A stretch of 64,000 bases of DNA, taken from assembly GCF_002895485.1 (NCBI RefSeq), contig NZ_AZRK01000002.1:124001-188000 (forward strand). The letters are read 5' to 3'. Under the pieces are notes generated by a model. That model was not told where the DNA came from and ran no database searches. It saw only the letters and a program-made list of their open reading frames with translations. The position numbers and the translations under genes are program-made. Shown here piece after piece: positions 45,383-54,360 of the stretch (position 1 is its first letter; each line of letters begins with the position of its first letter). The DNA comes from Petrotoga sp. 9PWA.NaAc.5.4. GTDB taxonomy: Bacteria > Thermotogota > Thermotogae > Petrotogales > Petrotogaceae.

Positions 45383-45811
45383 TTACGGGTTTGTTAAAGC
45401 CCCTGTAACTGGCACAACATTGAAAATAGTTTTTTTATCTTTGTTTACCAATCTTCCACCTGGACCCGTTATCCTTCCATATCTCCAAAATAAAGTTTTT
45501 GCTTGTGAACCCTCAATTTCGTATGTTATATCCATTGTGACAAATTTAACTTTCCCCTGAACTATTTGAGTATAATATATACCGTTTAGATTGTAATCGT
45601 CTCCATAATGCATAGAAGCGCTTCGAGTTTTATAAACTACTTCAGATGCAATGAATTTTTCTGTAAGGGCATTAAAATAACTTTGCAAAGGATATATTGT
45701 AAAAAAGCCTATAGTACTAAAAAACAGTATTTCTACAGCTAAATTTGTTATCAATTCCATTAGTAAAAATCCTTCTTTTAGTTGCTTAGAATTATGAAAT
45801 TTCAAACCCAA
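45383..45811 (-). CDS. Type IV pseudopilin
   Basis: A 142-residue prepilin-like protein. Residues 12-31 (KEGFLLMELITNLAVEILFF) show a prepilin peptidase site (KEG before FLLME), with the conserved Glu at +5 of the mature protein and a hydrophobic N-terminal helix. The body (YYTQIVQGKVKFVTMDITYE, WRYGRITGPGGRLVN) is small and beta-rich, more like a minor pseudopilin than a main pilin. It overlaps the GspF-like gene by 20 bp. The prepilin peptidase must be encoded elsewhere. Confidence 0.78.
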   Translation of the reverse strand: MGLKFHNSKQLKEGFLLMELITNLAVEILFFSTIGFFTIYPLQSYFNALTEKFIASEVVYKTRSASMHYGDDYNLNGIYYTQIVQGKVKFVTMDITYEIEGSQAKTLFWRYGRITGPGGRLVNKDKKTIFNVVPVTGALTNP

Positions 45812-46931
45812 TTCCCCCTAAATAAACATTTGAATAAATTTCAAATGCAAGGCTTAACACAATTATAGATAAAAATATAATTAGAGTTGGTTCAAGCATT
45901 TTCATAATTTTTTCTACAGCGTTTTTAAAAGATGCATAATAAAACTTTTCTAAAAAATCGAAAACCTCTTTGTAATCTCCTTTCCATTTTGAAAGGCTCA
46001 TTGTCAAAGAAAACTCTTTGATATCTTTTATTTTTGAAAAAACTTCGTTTAGATCTTTTCCGCTTTCTATTTCTATAGACGCTCCTAAAAACCTTGATAA
46101 TATATATTGAGATTTTGTGTTAGAAAGAACAAGTTCTAAGGAATTGTAAATTGTTAAACCACTTTTCAATAGCAAGTTAATATCTCGAGTAAATTTATAT
46201 AATATATAATTTTTGTATAATAATTTTAAAATAGGAACTTTTGTCCACATAATGTCATTTTTTTTCCCTAATAAAAAAATTATCAACCCATTCGAAAAAG
46301 TTATAAACATAAATATCAACAAATATGTTGATAACTCAATTTTTATTTCATAATCAAGCATTGAAGAAAACTGAGGAATAATTAAAAAATTTAAAAAAAT
46401 TAATAAAATCATAATAGAACAAAGCACCATAAAGGGATAAATAAGTGATTTTTCTGCAGAAAGTTTTGAGAGTTTTACATTTTCATAATAATCTTTTAAA
46501 TATGAAAGATTTTTTCTCAAGGAATCCTCTGTTTTAGATATGTTTAACGTGTATATAAAATATTGATCAAGTTCATAAAAATCAAAAGCTTTATTATAGT
46601 CAAATCCTTCTCTCAATAGAAAATAACTTTTGAACAATACACCTTTTATGAACTTATCAACTTCTTCGTTGAAAACTAGAAAATTTAGAGCATCCAATAC
46701 AGTTAATCCAGAGTTTACAAGTAAGTATAAGTTATCAACAATTACTATCATTTTATCAACATTTAATTTTTTTGATGAAAAATAAAAGTTATCAACATTA
46801 ATGTTGATAACTTTTATTTTCAGACTATTTAAAAAACTATATACTTCATCCTCATTATCCAAAAGAAGATAACAGTTATAGAATTTATTTAAAGTAATAT
46901 CTTCAACTCTAACTCTGAATAGTTTTTTCAT
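45792..46931 (-). CDS. GspF/PilC-like inner-membrane platform protein
   Basis: Polytopic platform protein of 379 residues. Two GspF repeats are visible, each with the helix signature VDNLYLLVNSGLTVLDALNF and TRDINLLLKSGLTIYNSLEL, and membrane helices PFMVLCSIMILLIFLNFLII, TYLLIFMFITFSNGLIIFLL and MLEPTLIIFLSIIVLSLAFE. The N-terminal cytoplasmic domain (first 60 residues) is short and divergent. The gene contains a 42-bp perfect palindrome near its 5' end. The cognate ATPase (PilB/GspE) is not in the window. Confidence 0.87.
   Translation of the reverse strand: MKKLFRVRVEDITLNKFYNCYLLLDNEDEVYSFLNSLKIKVININVDNFYFSSKKLNVDKMIVIVDNLYLLVNSGLTVLDALNFLVFNEEVDKFIKGVLFKSYFLLREGFDYNKAFDFYELDQYFIYTLNISKTEDSLRKNLSYLKDYYENVKLSKLSAEKSLIYPFMVLCSIMILLIFLNFLIIPQFSSMLDYEIKIELSTYLLIFMFITFSNGLIIFLLGKKNDIMWTKVPILKLLYKNYILYKFTRDINLLLKSGLTIYNSLELVLSNTKSQYILSRFLGASIEIESGKDLNEVFSKIKDIKEFSLTMSLSKWKGDYKEVFDFLEKFYYASFKNAVEKIMKMLEPTLIIFLSIIVLSLAFEIYSNVYLGGIGFEIS
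46779..46820. repeat. 42-bp perfect palindrome inside the GspF-like gene
   Basis: Arms of 21 bp (AAAATAAAAGTTATCAACATT and its complement) meet without a spacer. It encodes the segment KIKVININVDNFYF. In RNA it would form a long hairpin close to the 5' end of the gene. Related TTATCAACA words occur at 46313-46335 and 46731-46762. Confidence 0.9.
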
Positions 46932-47580
46932 TATTTCCCCCTAAATCAAAGACCCTTACTCTATTTTTAGATTTAACTTTATTAATTCCTAATTCATAAA
47001 AGTATTTGCTTCTTATAACTTGAATAGATTTATACAATCTTTGTATAGTTGAATGTTTATAATACTCATAGGGTATCTCGTATATTTCTATTTCTTCGTC
47101 TTTCATTTCTAATAAAGAATAACAAGGGGTTCTTGTAAAAGAAGCTGTATTATAAAAATCATTAAAAGGGGGTCTCAAACCAGGCACAAGGGTCGAATAA
47201 AAAAAAGCCTCTTTTAAACTACCAACTTTTTTTAGAATTATTTCTTCTGTTTTTAAATTTATCAATTCTATTTCCAAATCTATTTTTAATTCGTTATCTT
47301 CTTTTAATTCATAGGCTAAATTTCCGTAATTGTGAGAAAGTTTCATACAATTTTTTATATTTCCTATGAAGAAATAATCTTTATCAATTATATTAAGATA
47401 AGGTTTTAAATATTTGATCGTATTTTCTAAAACATTTAATTTTTTTAATAATATACAAGATATACCAAACCCACTAAAACCATTTGTTATTATTTTATCA
47501 TATTTTTCAAAATTCAAATTTTTAATTTTTTCTACTATCTCTATACCTTTCCATCCAAACCCACCTGTAACTAAAATCAT
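46909..47580 (-). CDS. Patatin-like paralogue with eroded active site
   Basis: A 223-residue protein that aligns by eye with the patatin-like lipase encoded just upstream. MILVTGGFGWKGIEIVEKIK corresponds to the GGGAKGAAHVGALLELEK start, DKIITNGFSGFGISCILL to DMIVGSSIGALVGAGYAIL, and LKEAFFYSTLVPGLRPPFND to LKASMAIPGAFKPVKI. The canonical G-x-S-x-G elbow is altered and the catalytic Asp of the DGG motif is replaced (FYNTASF). It is therefore probably non-catalytic. The start overlaps the lipase stop by one base (TAATG), and the stop overlaps the GspF-like gene. Confidence 0.6.
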   Translation of the reverse strand: MILVTGGFGWKGIEIVEKIKNLNFEKYDKIITNGFSGFGISCILLKKLNVLENTIKYLKPYLNIIDKDYFFIGNIKNCMKLSHNYGNLAYELKEDNELKIDLEIELINLKTEEIILKKVGSLKEAFFYSTLVPGLRPPFNDFYNTASFTRTPCYSLLEMKDEEIEIYEIPYEYYKHSTIQRLYKSIQVIRSKYFYELGINKVKSKNRVRVFDLGGNNEKTIQS

Positions 47581-48380
47581 TAAAGATTCTCCAATATATA
47601 TTCTTTATTTTCAAAAATTGTTTTTTGACCAATTTCTATTAATTTTTCAGTTTGCGTAAAGTCTAATGTGTTGAAGTCTTGTGTAGGTAATTCAATAATT
47701 ATATTATCTTCTTTAGATATATCTTCCATAATATTTTCCCTTATATTGTCTATTCTTTCAAACGCTTGTGCAGCGCTTTTAATTTCATTATATTTGATCT
47801 TTTTGGCTAAAAGTTTCAATCCTATTATCTTTTTTGCTCCTAACATTTTAGCAGGCAATATGGGAAGGTTTTCCAAAGTTCCTCCATCTATGTATTTTTT
47901 TCCATTAATCTTTACGGGTTTAAAAGCTCCTGGAATAGCCATGCTTGCTTTTAAAGCAGGCAGCACATATCCTTCGTCAAAAAAAATTTTTAATTCCCCA
48001 TTTTCTATGTCTACTGCGGTACATGCAAATCTAATTTTCAAGTTTTCGAACTTCCAATCTTTTAAAAATCTTTTTAGAGGCCAAAAATATATGAAAGATG
48101 GCAAAGTCGATGGTAACAAATTAGCTCCAAAACATTCGATAAAAGAGGGTATTTGCCTTGAAGAGGGTGTTTTTTTCAAAAAAGTCAATTTTTGCAATCT
48201 TAAAGCATATTCATGCAATGCTTTAGCATTACCCAAAATAGCATAACCTGCTCCTACTAAAGCACCTATACTACTTCCTACTATCATATCGAATTTTAAA
48301 CCCATTTTTTCTAATTCAAGTAGAGCGCCTACATGTGCAGCTCCTTTAGCTCCACCTCCAGACAAACAAATTGCAAGCAA
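47580..48380 (-). CDS. Patatin-like phospholipase
   Basis: Cytoplasmic or peripheral acyl hydrolase of 266 residues. LSGGGAKGAAHVGALLELEK is the oxyanion-hole motif, VGSSIGALVGAGYAI the nucleophile Ser elbow and KYIDGGTLENLP the catalytic Asp (DGG). It is of RssA/YchK type. It starts 2 bp after alaS and continues into the secretion operon. A link to the envelope machinery is suggested only by position. Confidence 0.92.
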   Translation of the reverse strand: MLAICLSGGGAKGAAHVGALLELEKMGLKFDMIVGSSIGALVGAGYAILGNAKALHEYALRLQKLTFLKKTPSSRQIPSFIECFGANLLPSTLPSFIYFWPLKRFLKDWKFENLKIRFACTAVDIENGELKIFFDEGYVLPALKASMAIPGAFKPVKINGKKYIDGGTLENLPILPAKMLGAKKIIGLKLLAKKIKYNEIKSAAQAFERIDNIRENIMEDISKEDNIIIELPTQDFNTLDFTQTEKLIEIGQKTIFENKEYILENL

Positions 48381-48382
48381 AA

Positions 48383-51013
48383 TTATTCCTCCAAAATATT
48401 TTCCAAATTATCGATAACTTCTTCTAATTTTTTTACTTTTTTACCTCCAGCTTGAGCAAAAGTAGGGCTTCCACCACCCCCACCACCTAAATAAAAAGCT
48501 ATTTTTTTTGCTATATTTCCAGCATGGAATTTATTTGTCAATTCTTTGGAAACTTTAACTATGAAACTTACGTTGTTTTCTTCATTTTTGTTAAAAAGGA
48601 TTACGACTCCTCTTCCTAACTTTTGAATTAAAACATCTGCTGTATTAGCATGCACATCTTTTTCTAAATTTTCTAAAATACCAACAACTACCTTTTCTCC
48701 CTTTATAATTTTTGGATTATCAACTAATTTTTCAATAGTCTTAGTTGCTAACTGGGACTGTAATTTCTTGATTTCCTTTTCTTGAGTTTTCAATATTTGA
48801 AGAATATCTTCTATTTTTTCTTGAATTTTATATATCGGTATGTCTAACATCTGTGATATCTTAACAATAGTATCCTGAAGACCATTTACAAAATTTAAAC
48901 CTTCCATGCCAGTTAAAGCTTCTATTCTCCTGACCCCAGAAGATACGGAGGATTCTGAAATGATTTTAAATATCCCTATTTCTCCTGTATTAGAGACATG
49001 GGTTCCACCACAAAATTCTCTTGAAAAATCTCCAATTTCTACGACTCTTACAACATCTCCATACTTTTCTTCAAATAAAGCTACTACATCCATATTTCTT
49101 GCTTCTTCTAAACTTTTTACATAAGTAACAACAGGAATAGCTTTTTGAATCTGTTCATTAACCAAATATTCGATATGGTACATCTGTTCCCTGCTTAAAG
49201 GTTCAAAATGTGAAAAATCAAATCTCAACCTTTCAGGTCCTACATATGAACCAGCTTGTTTTACATGATTACCTAAAATTTTTCTCAATGCTGCATGTAG
49301 AAGATGCGTTGCAGTATGATTTTTTTCAGTAGCTTTTCTTAAAGTTTCATTAACCTCTAAAACTACTTTTTCTCCCGTTTTTATACTACCTTTTTTTATC
49401 TTGACAAAGTGAGATATTATTTCACCCGAAATCATTTGAACATCATTTACTTCAGCCATGAATTTATCGTTGACGATTACGCCTTTGTCTGAAACTTGGC
49501 CTCCCTTTTCTGAATAAAAAGGAGATCTTGCAAAGAATAATTCAACTTCTTCGCCCTCAAAAGCTTCATTAATAATATTCCCATTGTTAATTATTGCTTT
49601 GAGTTCTTCTTCGATGCGCAAAGCTTCATAACCAATAAACTCTGTTTTTGACAGTATTTTTGATAATCTTTTGTAAACAGGATTTGATTCATCATATTCC
49701 ACTTTTCCTAAAGCTTCTCTTGCCATTTCTTTTTGTTTGTTCATAAGTTCTTCGAATTCTTTTTCATTAACCTTAATTCCTTTTTCTTCTAAGATTTCTT
49801 TTGTAATATCCACAGGGAACCCATACGTATCGTAAAGTTCGAAAGCAACGCTTCCGGGCAATGTATTTCCTTTATCAAAGTTAGAAATTATAGTGTTTAA
49901 CCTTTCAACCCCTTTTTCTAAGGTTGAAAAAAACTTTTCTTCTTCTATTTTAGAAATTTTTTCAATCAAATCACGTTTTTCAAGAAGTTCGGGATAAACA
50001 TCACTCATTTTCCAAATAACAGTTTCAAGTATATCTTTTAAAAAAGGACCTTTCGATCCTAAAAGAGTGCCATGTCTAACCGCTCTTCGTATTATTCTTC
50101 TTAATACATATCCTCTTGCCTCGTTCGAAGGAATAACCCCATCTGCGATCAAAAAAGCAATGGCTCTAACATGATCGGCAATAACTTTTATAGATACGTC
50201 TGTATTAGAATCTTCGCCAAATTTTACAGAAAAAGTTTTTTCTATTTTTTCAATAATTTCTTTAAACAAATCAGACTTAAAATTATCATAAACATCTTGA
50301 ACTGCTGCACAGATTCTCTCAAAACCTGCTCCGGTGTCTATATTCTTTCGAGGAAGAGGAGATAGATTGCCGTTTTCATCACTATAATACTCTGTGAAAA
50401 CGATATTCCATATTTCAACAAAACGTCCACAATCACAAGCTGGTGTGCAGTTTTCGTGATCTTGACAGTTTTTAGAATTTCCTGTGTCAAAATAAATTTC
50501 AGAGCACGGGCCACAAGGGCCTGTAGGTCCAACTGGTCCCCACCAATTGTCTTCTTTACCAAACTTCATTATTTTGTTTTCAGGAACACCTATTTTATAT
50601 TTCCAAATATTAAAAGACTCTTCATCTGTTTCATAAACAGAGACCCATAATTTTTCAATTGGCATTTCTAATTCTTTAGTTAAAAATTCCCAAGCCCATT
50701 CAATAGCTTCTTCTTTAAAATAATCTCCAAAAGAAAAATTTCCAAGCATCTCAAAAAAAGTGTGATGTCTTGGAGTTCTACCCACATTCTCTATATCATT
50801 CGTTCTTATACATTTTTGACACGTAGTAATTCTTGTATAAGTAGGCTCTACTTTTCCCCAAAATATAGGCTTAAAAGGTACCATCCCAGCAACTGTAAAC
50901 ATTAATTGTGGATCGTTCGGTATCAAAGATGCACTTGGAAACCTTTTATGTCCTTTACTTTCAAAAAATGCCAAAAACATTTCTCTAATTTCATGCGATG
51001 ATAAATATTTCAT
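48383..51013 (-). CDS. alaS: Alanyl-tRNA synthetase
   Basis: Class II synthetase of 876 residues charging tRNA-Ala. The catalytic core holds RTPRHHTFFEMLGNFSFGDY, GPTGPCGPCSEIYFD and RGYVLRRIIRRAVRHGTLLG. The editing domain has KNHTATHLLHAALRKILGNH and SREFCGGTHVSNTGEIGIFK (zinc ligands). The C-Ala domain ends with a glycine-rich FYLGGGGGGSPTFAQAGGK. Normal length. No T-box leader: the next gene lies only 3 bp upstream. Confidence 0.98.
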   Translation of the reverse strand: MKYLSSHEIREMFLAFFESKGHKRFPSASLIPNDPQLMFTVAGMVPFKPIFWGKVEPTYTRITTCQKCIRTNDIENVGRTPRHHTFFEMLGNFSFGDYFKEEAIEWAWEFLTKELEMPIEKLWVSVYETDEESFNIWKYKIGVPENKIMKFGKEDNWWGPVGPTGPCGPCSEIYFDTGNSKNCQDHENCTPACDCGRFVEIWNIVFTEYYSDENGNLSPLPRKNIDTGAGFERICAAVQDVYDNFKSDLFKEIIEKIEKTFSVKFGEDSNTDVSIKVIADHVRAIAFLIADGVIPSNEARGYVLRRIIRRAVRHGTLLGSKGPFLKDILETVIWKMSDVYPELLEKRDLIEKISKIEEEKFFSTLEKGVERLNTIISNFDKGNTLPGSVAFELYDTYGFPVDITKEILEEKGIKVNEKEFEELMNKQKEMAREALGKVEYDESNPVYKRLSKILSKTEFIGYEALRIEEELKAIINNGNIINEAFEGEEVELFFARSPFYSEKGGQVSDKGVIVNDKFMAEVNDVQMISGEIISHFVKIKKGSIKTGEKVVLEVNETLRKATEKNHTATHLLHAALRKILGNHVKQAGSYVGPERLRFDFSHFEPLSREQMYHIEYLVNEQIQKAIPVVTYVKSLEEARNMDVVALFEEKYGDVVRVVEIGDFSREFCGGTHVSNTGEIGIFKIISESSVSSGVRRIEALTGMEGLNFVNGLQDTIVKISQMLDIPIYKIQEKIEDILQILKTQEKEIKKLQSQLATKTIEKLVDNPKIIKGEKVVVGILENLEKDVHANTADVLIQKLGRGVVILFNKNEENNVSFIVKVSKELTNKFHAGNIAKKIAFYLGGGGGGSPTFAQAGGKKVKKLEEVIDNLENILEE

Positions 51014-51016
51014 CAG

Positions 51017-51382
51017 CTATTGAACCTCCTGGTTATGCTGTTTGTTTAAATCTCTCAGTTCAAAATAAACAATAAAAATGCTAAAAACTCCAAATATTAT
51101 AACATAAAAATTTAATTTTATATTTAAAAGCTCTCCTGAAATTAAAGAAAACAATATGTTTAAAATTTCGTAGGCCATCAAAAAAATACCTATTAATGAA
51201 GATACAATTATATGAGCCGATTTATGATACCATATTTTTGAATTACTTGAAAAACCATATATAGAAGTTAAAAATATAACAAAAAAAGAAAACACATAAA
51301 AAAAATTTTTAGAGATACTCAAAATTAAAAATATAAGGGATAAAATAGAAATTGTAAAAAGAGTCAAATTTTTATTTTTCAT
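51017..51382 (-). CDS. Small membrane protein of unknown function
   Basis: A 121-residue integral membrane protein with about four hydrophobic helices (LFTISILSLIFLILSI, FFYVFSFFVIFLTSIY, SAHIIVSSLIGIFLMAYEIL, LNFYVIIFGVFSIFIVYFEL) and a hydrophilic tail (RDLNKQHNQEVQ). The family is not recognised. The ATG at 51382 overlaps the feoB stop (ATGA) and has GGAGG upstream. The longer frame to 51472 would lie inside feoB. It is probably translated with feoB and alaS. Confidence 0.75.
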   Translation of the reverse strand: MKNKNLTLFTISILSLIFLILSISKNFFYVFSFFVIFLTSIYGFSSNSKIWYHKSAHIIVSSLIGIFLMAYEILNILFSLISGELLNIKLNFYVIIFGVFSIFIVYFELRDLNKQHNQEVQ

Positions 51383-53394
51383 AGGAATATGCCTCCAATA
51401 AAGAAAACGATATTTGCAATTAAATAAGCTACTATAATGGTGTAGAAGAAGCTGAAAATCATCCACTTCCAACCGTTAGTTTCCGCCTTTATAGTGGCTA
51501 AAGTTGCAAAACATGGAATATATGTTAAAACGAAGAATATCAAGGATAAAGCAGAAACGGGGGTAATAGAATTTTGCAAAGCAAAACTTAACGACTCTTC
51601 ACCTACATTAAACAAGGTAGAATAAGAAGAAACGACTATTTCCTTTGCTGCAACACCAAAAACTAAGCCTGTATTTATTCTCCAATCCCAACCCAAATGA
51701 CGGGTCAACGGTTCGAAAATCTTTCCTATGACTGCTGCGTAACTATTGTTTATATCTTCTCCAAAATTTGGGAAAAAAGACAGTGTCCAGATAATAATAG
51801 TGGCAACAAATATTACTCCCCCAGCCTTTTGTAAAAAGTGCTTACCTCTGTTCCACGTATAAATTGATAAATTTTTCAATGTAGGCATTCTAAATCTTGG
51901 TAATTCTATTGTAAAAGGAATATCATCAGCTTGTGTTATGAAAATCTGTAAGAATTTTGAGGATATTAAGACTAACGCTATACTTGACAAATATACTAAC
52001 ATCATGATAGTTGCAGCATGTGCTGAAAAAAAGGCACTTATAAATACTATATACACGGGTAATCTTGCGCTACATGAAGAAAAAGGAAGACTAAGTATAA
52101 GAGCTAATCTTTCTTTTTTGTTAGCGATAGTTTTTGTAGAAATAATAGCCGGAACATTACATCCAAAGCCTAAAATTATAGACATAAAAGATCTACCACT
52201 CAAACCAAAGTTTCTTGCAATTCTGTCTACAAGGAAAGCAGCTCTGGGCAAATATCCTGATTCTTCCAAGAATCCTAAAAAGAAAAACAAAATAAAAATC
52301 TGAGGTAAGAAAATTAAAACACCTCCAACACCTGCAATTATGCCATCTACAATCAAAGAATTTAGCCAAGGAATATTTATATAATTAGAAGCAAAGTTTC
52401 CTAAGAAATTAAACGAACTCTCTAATAAGTCGGACAAAGGTTGAGCTACGCTAAAAGTTAAAGAAAATACAGAAAATAAGGCAAAGATATATATCAATAT
52501 TCCTAAAACCTTGTGAGTAAACACATGATCTAAAATATCTCTTAAAGACCAATCGATTCCCTCTTTTATTATTGAGGAAGTTACTAAGTAAGAGATGAAG
52601 TTGAATTTCCAATTCAGGTACTCATTTTTTAAAGCGGCTAAATCAAATTTTTCGCTGATATCTTCCATAAATGTTTCTGGTAGTTCTAAATCATTGTTTC
52701 CAAACTCCAACAAATAAATAGGTAACCATCTATTTTCGCGATCTCCATAGTACTTAGCTTCAATATCTTTATATTGAAAAGCTTTTTCTTGAAAATAATA
52801 TACAAATTTTTCTATAGGTTCTGGATATTTGATTTTATTTTTTATTATATTCTTGGTTCCTGAAAGGCTGTATACCTCTTCTAACAATTTTTCTATGCCT
52901 TCACCTGTTCTTGCCGAAGTAAGAATTACAGGAATATTTAAAGTTTTGGAAATGGGAGATGTATCTATAACTCTGCCTTTTTCTTTTGCTTCATCTATAG
53001 CATTTATCACTAAGATAATTTTAACTTCCATTTCAATTAATTGAAACAATAAAAACATAGAACTCTCTAAGTTCAGTGCATCTGCAACCAAAATAACAAT
53101 TTCAGATTCTTTGCTCAATATATAATCTTTAGCTACTTTTTCATCTTCACTTTTTGATGAAAGAGTATATACTCCAGGAAGATCAACTAATTTAAAAGAT
53201 TTTCCTTTATATTTGAAGGTCCCAACCTTTTTTTCAACAGTAACTCCTGGCCAGTTTGCAACATATTGTTTTGCTCCCGTTAAAGCATTAAATAAAGAAG
53301 TTTTTCCGACATTCGGATTACCAATTATTGAGATTTCTGATTCTGAGTCTTCGGTTAATACAGTATTTTCAACGTGATCATGATGATGGCCCAT
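51379..53394 (-). CDS. feoB: Ferrous iron transporter FeoB
   Basis: GTP-dependent Fe(II) importer of 671 residues. The N-terminal G domain has G1 IIGNPNVGKTSLFNALTG, YVANWPGVTVEKK (G2), LVDLPGVYTLS (G3) and INAIDEAKEKG (G4). The C-terminal part holds two gate repeats with many membrane helices (GFLEESGYLPRAAFLVDRIA, GFGCNVPAIISTKTI). A His-rich start (MGHHHDHVEN) may bind metal. The ATG at 53394 has GGGAGG 8 nt upstream; the ATG six codons earlier lies before that site. It is third in a feoA-feoC-feoB order. Confidence 0.97.
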   Translation of the reverse strand: MGHHHDHVENTVLTEDSESEISIIGNPNVGKTSLFNALTGAKQYVANWPGVTVEKKVGTFKYKGKSFKLVDLPGVYTLSSKSEDEKVAKDYILSKESEIVILVADALNLESSMFLLFQLIEMEVKIILVINAIDEAKEKGRVIDTSPISKTLNIPVILTSARTGEGIEKLLEEVYSLSGTKNIIKNKIKYPEPIEKFVYYFQEKAFQYKDIEAKYYGDRENRWLPIYLLEFGNNDLELPETFMEDISEKFDLAALKNEYLNWKFNFISYLVTSSIIKEGIDWSLRDILDHVFTHKVLGILIYIFALFSVFSLTFSVAQPLSDLLESSFNFLGNFASNYINIPWLNSLIVDGIIAGVGGVLIFLPQIFILFFFLGFLEESGYLPRAAFLVDRIARNFGLSGRSFMSIILGFGCNVPAIISTKTIANKKERLALILSLPFSSCSARLPVYIVFISAFFSAHAATIMMLVYLSSIALVLISSKFLQIFITQADDIPFTIELPRFRMPTLKNLSIYTWNRGKHFLQKAGGVIFVATIIIWTLSFFPNFGEDINNSYAAVIGKIFEPLTRHLGWDWRINTGLVFGVAAKEIVVSSYSTLFNVGEESLSFALQNSITPVSALSLIFFVLTYIPCFATLATIKAETNGWKWMIFSFFYTIIVAYLIANIVFFIGGIFL

Positions 53395-53471
53395 AGGATT
53401 TCCTCCCAACATTATCCTTATTAAAGAATAGGATTTTTAAAAGGGGTACCTTTAAATAAACAAATATTTTA

Positions 53472-53696
53472 CTACTCACATTTTTTAAAAAAACCTTTTT
53501 TACACTCATCAATTAGGGGACATTTATTACATGCCGGCTCTATTTTATTTATATTTTGAATACCAACATCCATGGTTCTAAAAAAGGGAATCAAAATATT
53601 GATTTCACTTTCAGTTAAGTTAAACTCCTCTTTAATTTCAGAAAATGTAACCTCTTTGTTCTTTTGCGCATATTCTGTTATAGCTAAAAAATTCAT
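53472..53696 (-). CDS. FeoC-like winged-helix protein with Cys cluster
   Basis: A 74-residue protein between feoA and feoB. The first 50 residues form an HTH (LAITEYAQKNKEVTFSEIKE, EFNLTESEINILIPFFR). The C-terminus has four Cys (ACNKCPLIDECKKGFFKKCE), a spacing that could bind an iron-sulfur cluster or zinc. The size and position fit FeoC, which is thought to sense iron or redox state and protect or regulate FeoB. Confidence 0.82.
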   Translation of the reverse strand: MNFLAITEYAQKNKEVTFSEIKEEFNLTESEINILIPFFRTMDVGIQNINKIEPACNKCPLIDECKKGFFKKCE

Positions 53697-53699
53697 CTT

Positions 53700-54158
53700 C
53701 TATGCCACCTTTTTACAAAAGATTTTTTCAGCCTTTCCTCTTCCAATTTCGAAAGTGTCTCCTTTTATTTCTACACTAATTTTGTTACCATATTTGTTTA
53801 CCTTTTTTATTTTAATTCCTTCCAAAATCCCCATTTTTTTCATTTCCTTATAAAAAGTTCTTCCACCCTCTAAATGAATAACTTCATAATCACCAGATTC
53901 TATTTCAAACAAGTTTTCTATTATGTATTCTACTTCTACAAATATATTAGCTGCTTCAGATTTTCTTAAAACAAGTTTCCTTTCTCCTGTTTTAAATACT
54001 AAAGGATCTCCAAAAGGAGAAATATGAACCAATTCAATCATTTTACCAGGAATCATTCCCATAGAAATAAAACGATTGTTTAAATCTTCGCTTTTTAGAG
54101 ATAGTTTATGTATTTTCCCTTTTTGACCTATAAATAATTTGCTTAATGGTATAATCAC
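53700..54158 (-). CDS. feoA: FeoA protein with two tandem FeoA domains
   Basis: A 152-residue cytoplasmic protein with two SH3-like FeoA domains in tandem. The first (IPLSKLFIGQKGKIHKLSLK, FISMGMIPGKMIELVHISPF, GDPLVFKTGERKLVLRKSEA) is canonical. The second (FEIESGDYEVIHLEGGRTFY, MKKMGILEGIKIKKVNKYGN, KISVEIKGDTFEIGRGKAEK) repeats the layout. Usual FeoA is about 75-80 residues, so this is a fusion or duplication. Its leader contains two dispersed-repeat copies between promoter and start. Confidence 0.92.
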   Translation of the reverse strand: MIIPLSKLFIGQKGKIHKLSLKSEDLNNRFISMGMIPGKMIELVHISPFGDPLVFKTGERKLVLRKSEAANIFVEVEYIIENLFEIESGDYEVIHLEGGRTFYKEMKKMGILEGIKIKKVNKYGNKISVEIKGDTFEIGRGKAEKIFCKKVA

Positions 54159-54189
54159 TTTTCCTCCTAAATTTGAAAAAATTTTACTG

Positions 54190-54355
54190 CCTTTAGAAAT
54201 TTCAAAATTTAAATTTTGCCAATATTTTAGTCCTAATTAATTCCTAATTTTTTAACTTTTTCGCTACATGTAGCTAAGGAGAGAGGGGAGGGCTCCGCCC
54301 TGAACCCATTGTAAACTCAAATGCTTATTTTCTGAAAATCTTCGTTTATAAAATC
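54190..54355 (-). repeat. Dispersed TIR element, copy 1 in the feoA leader
   Basis: Minus orientation. Right end CCTTTAGAAAT at 54190-54200, GC hairpin AGGGCTCCGCCCT at 54289-54301, palindrome GCTACATGTAGC at 54263-54274 and a degenerate left end near 54344-54355. Its right part (ACTAAAATATTGGCAAAA on the minus strand) matches the copy at 63563-63762 closely. Confidence 0.88.
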
Positions 54356-54360
54356 TCTAT

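Noticed and set aside
46313-46820. TTATCAACA words as DnaA boxes of a replication origin
   Set aside because: They lie inside a coding gene, differ from the usual boxes (TTATCCACA; a 12-mer in Thermotoga) and no dnaA or dnaN is nearby.
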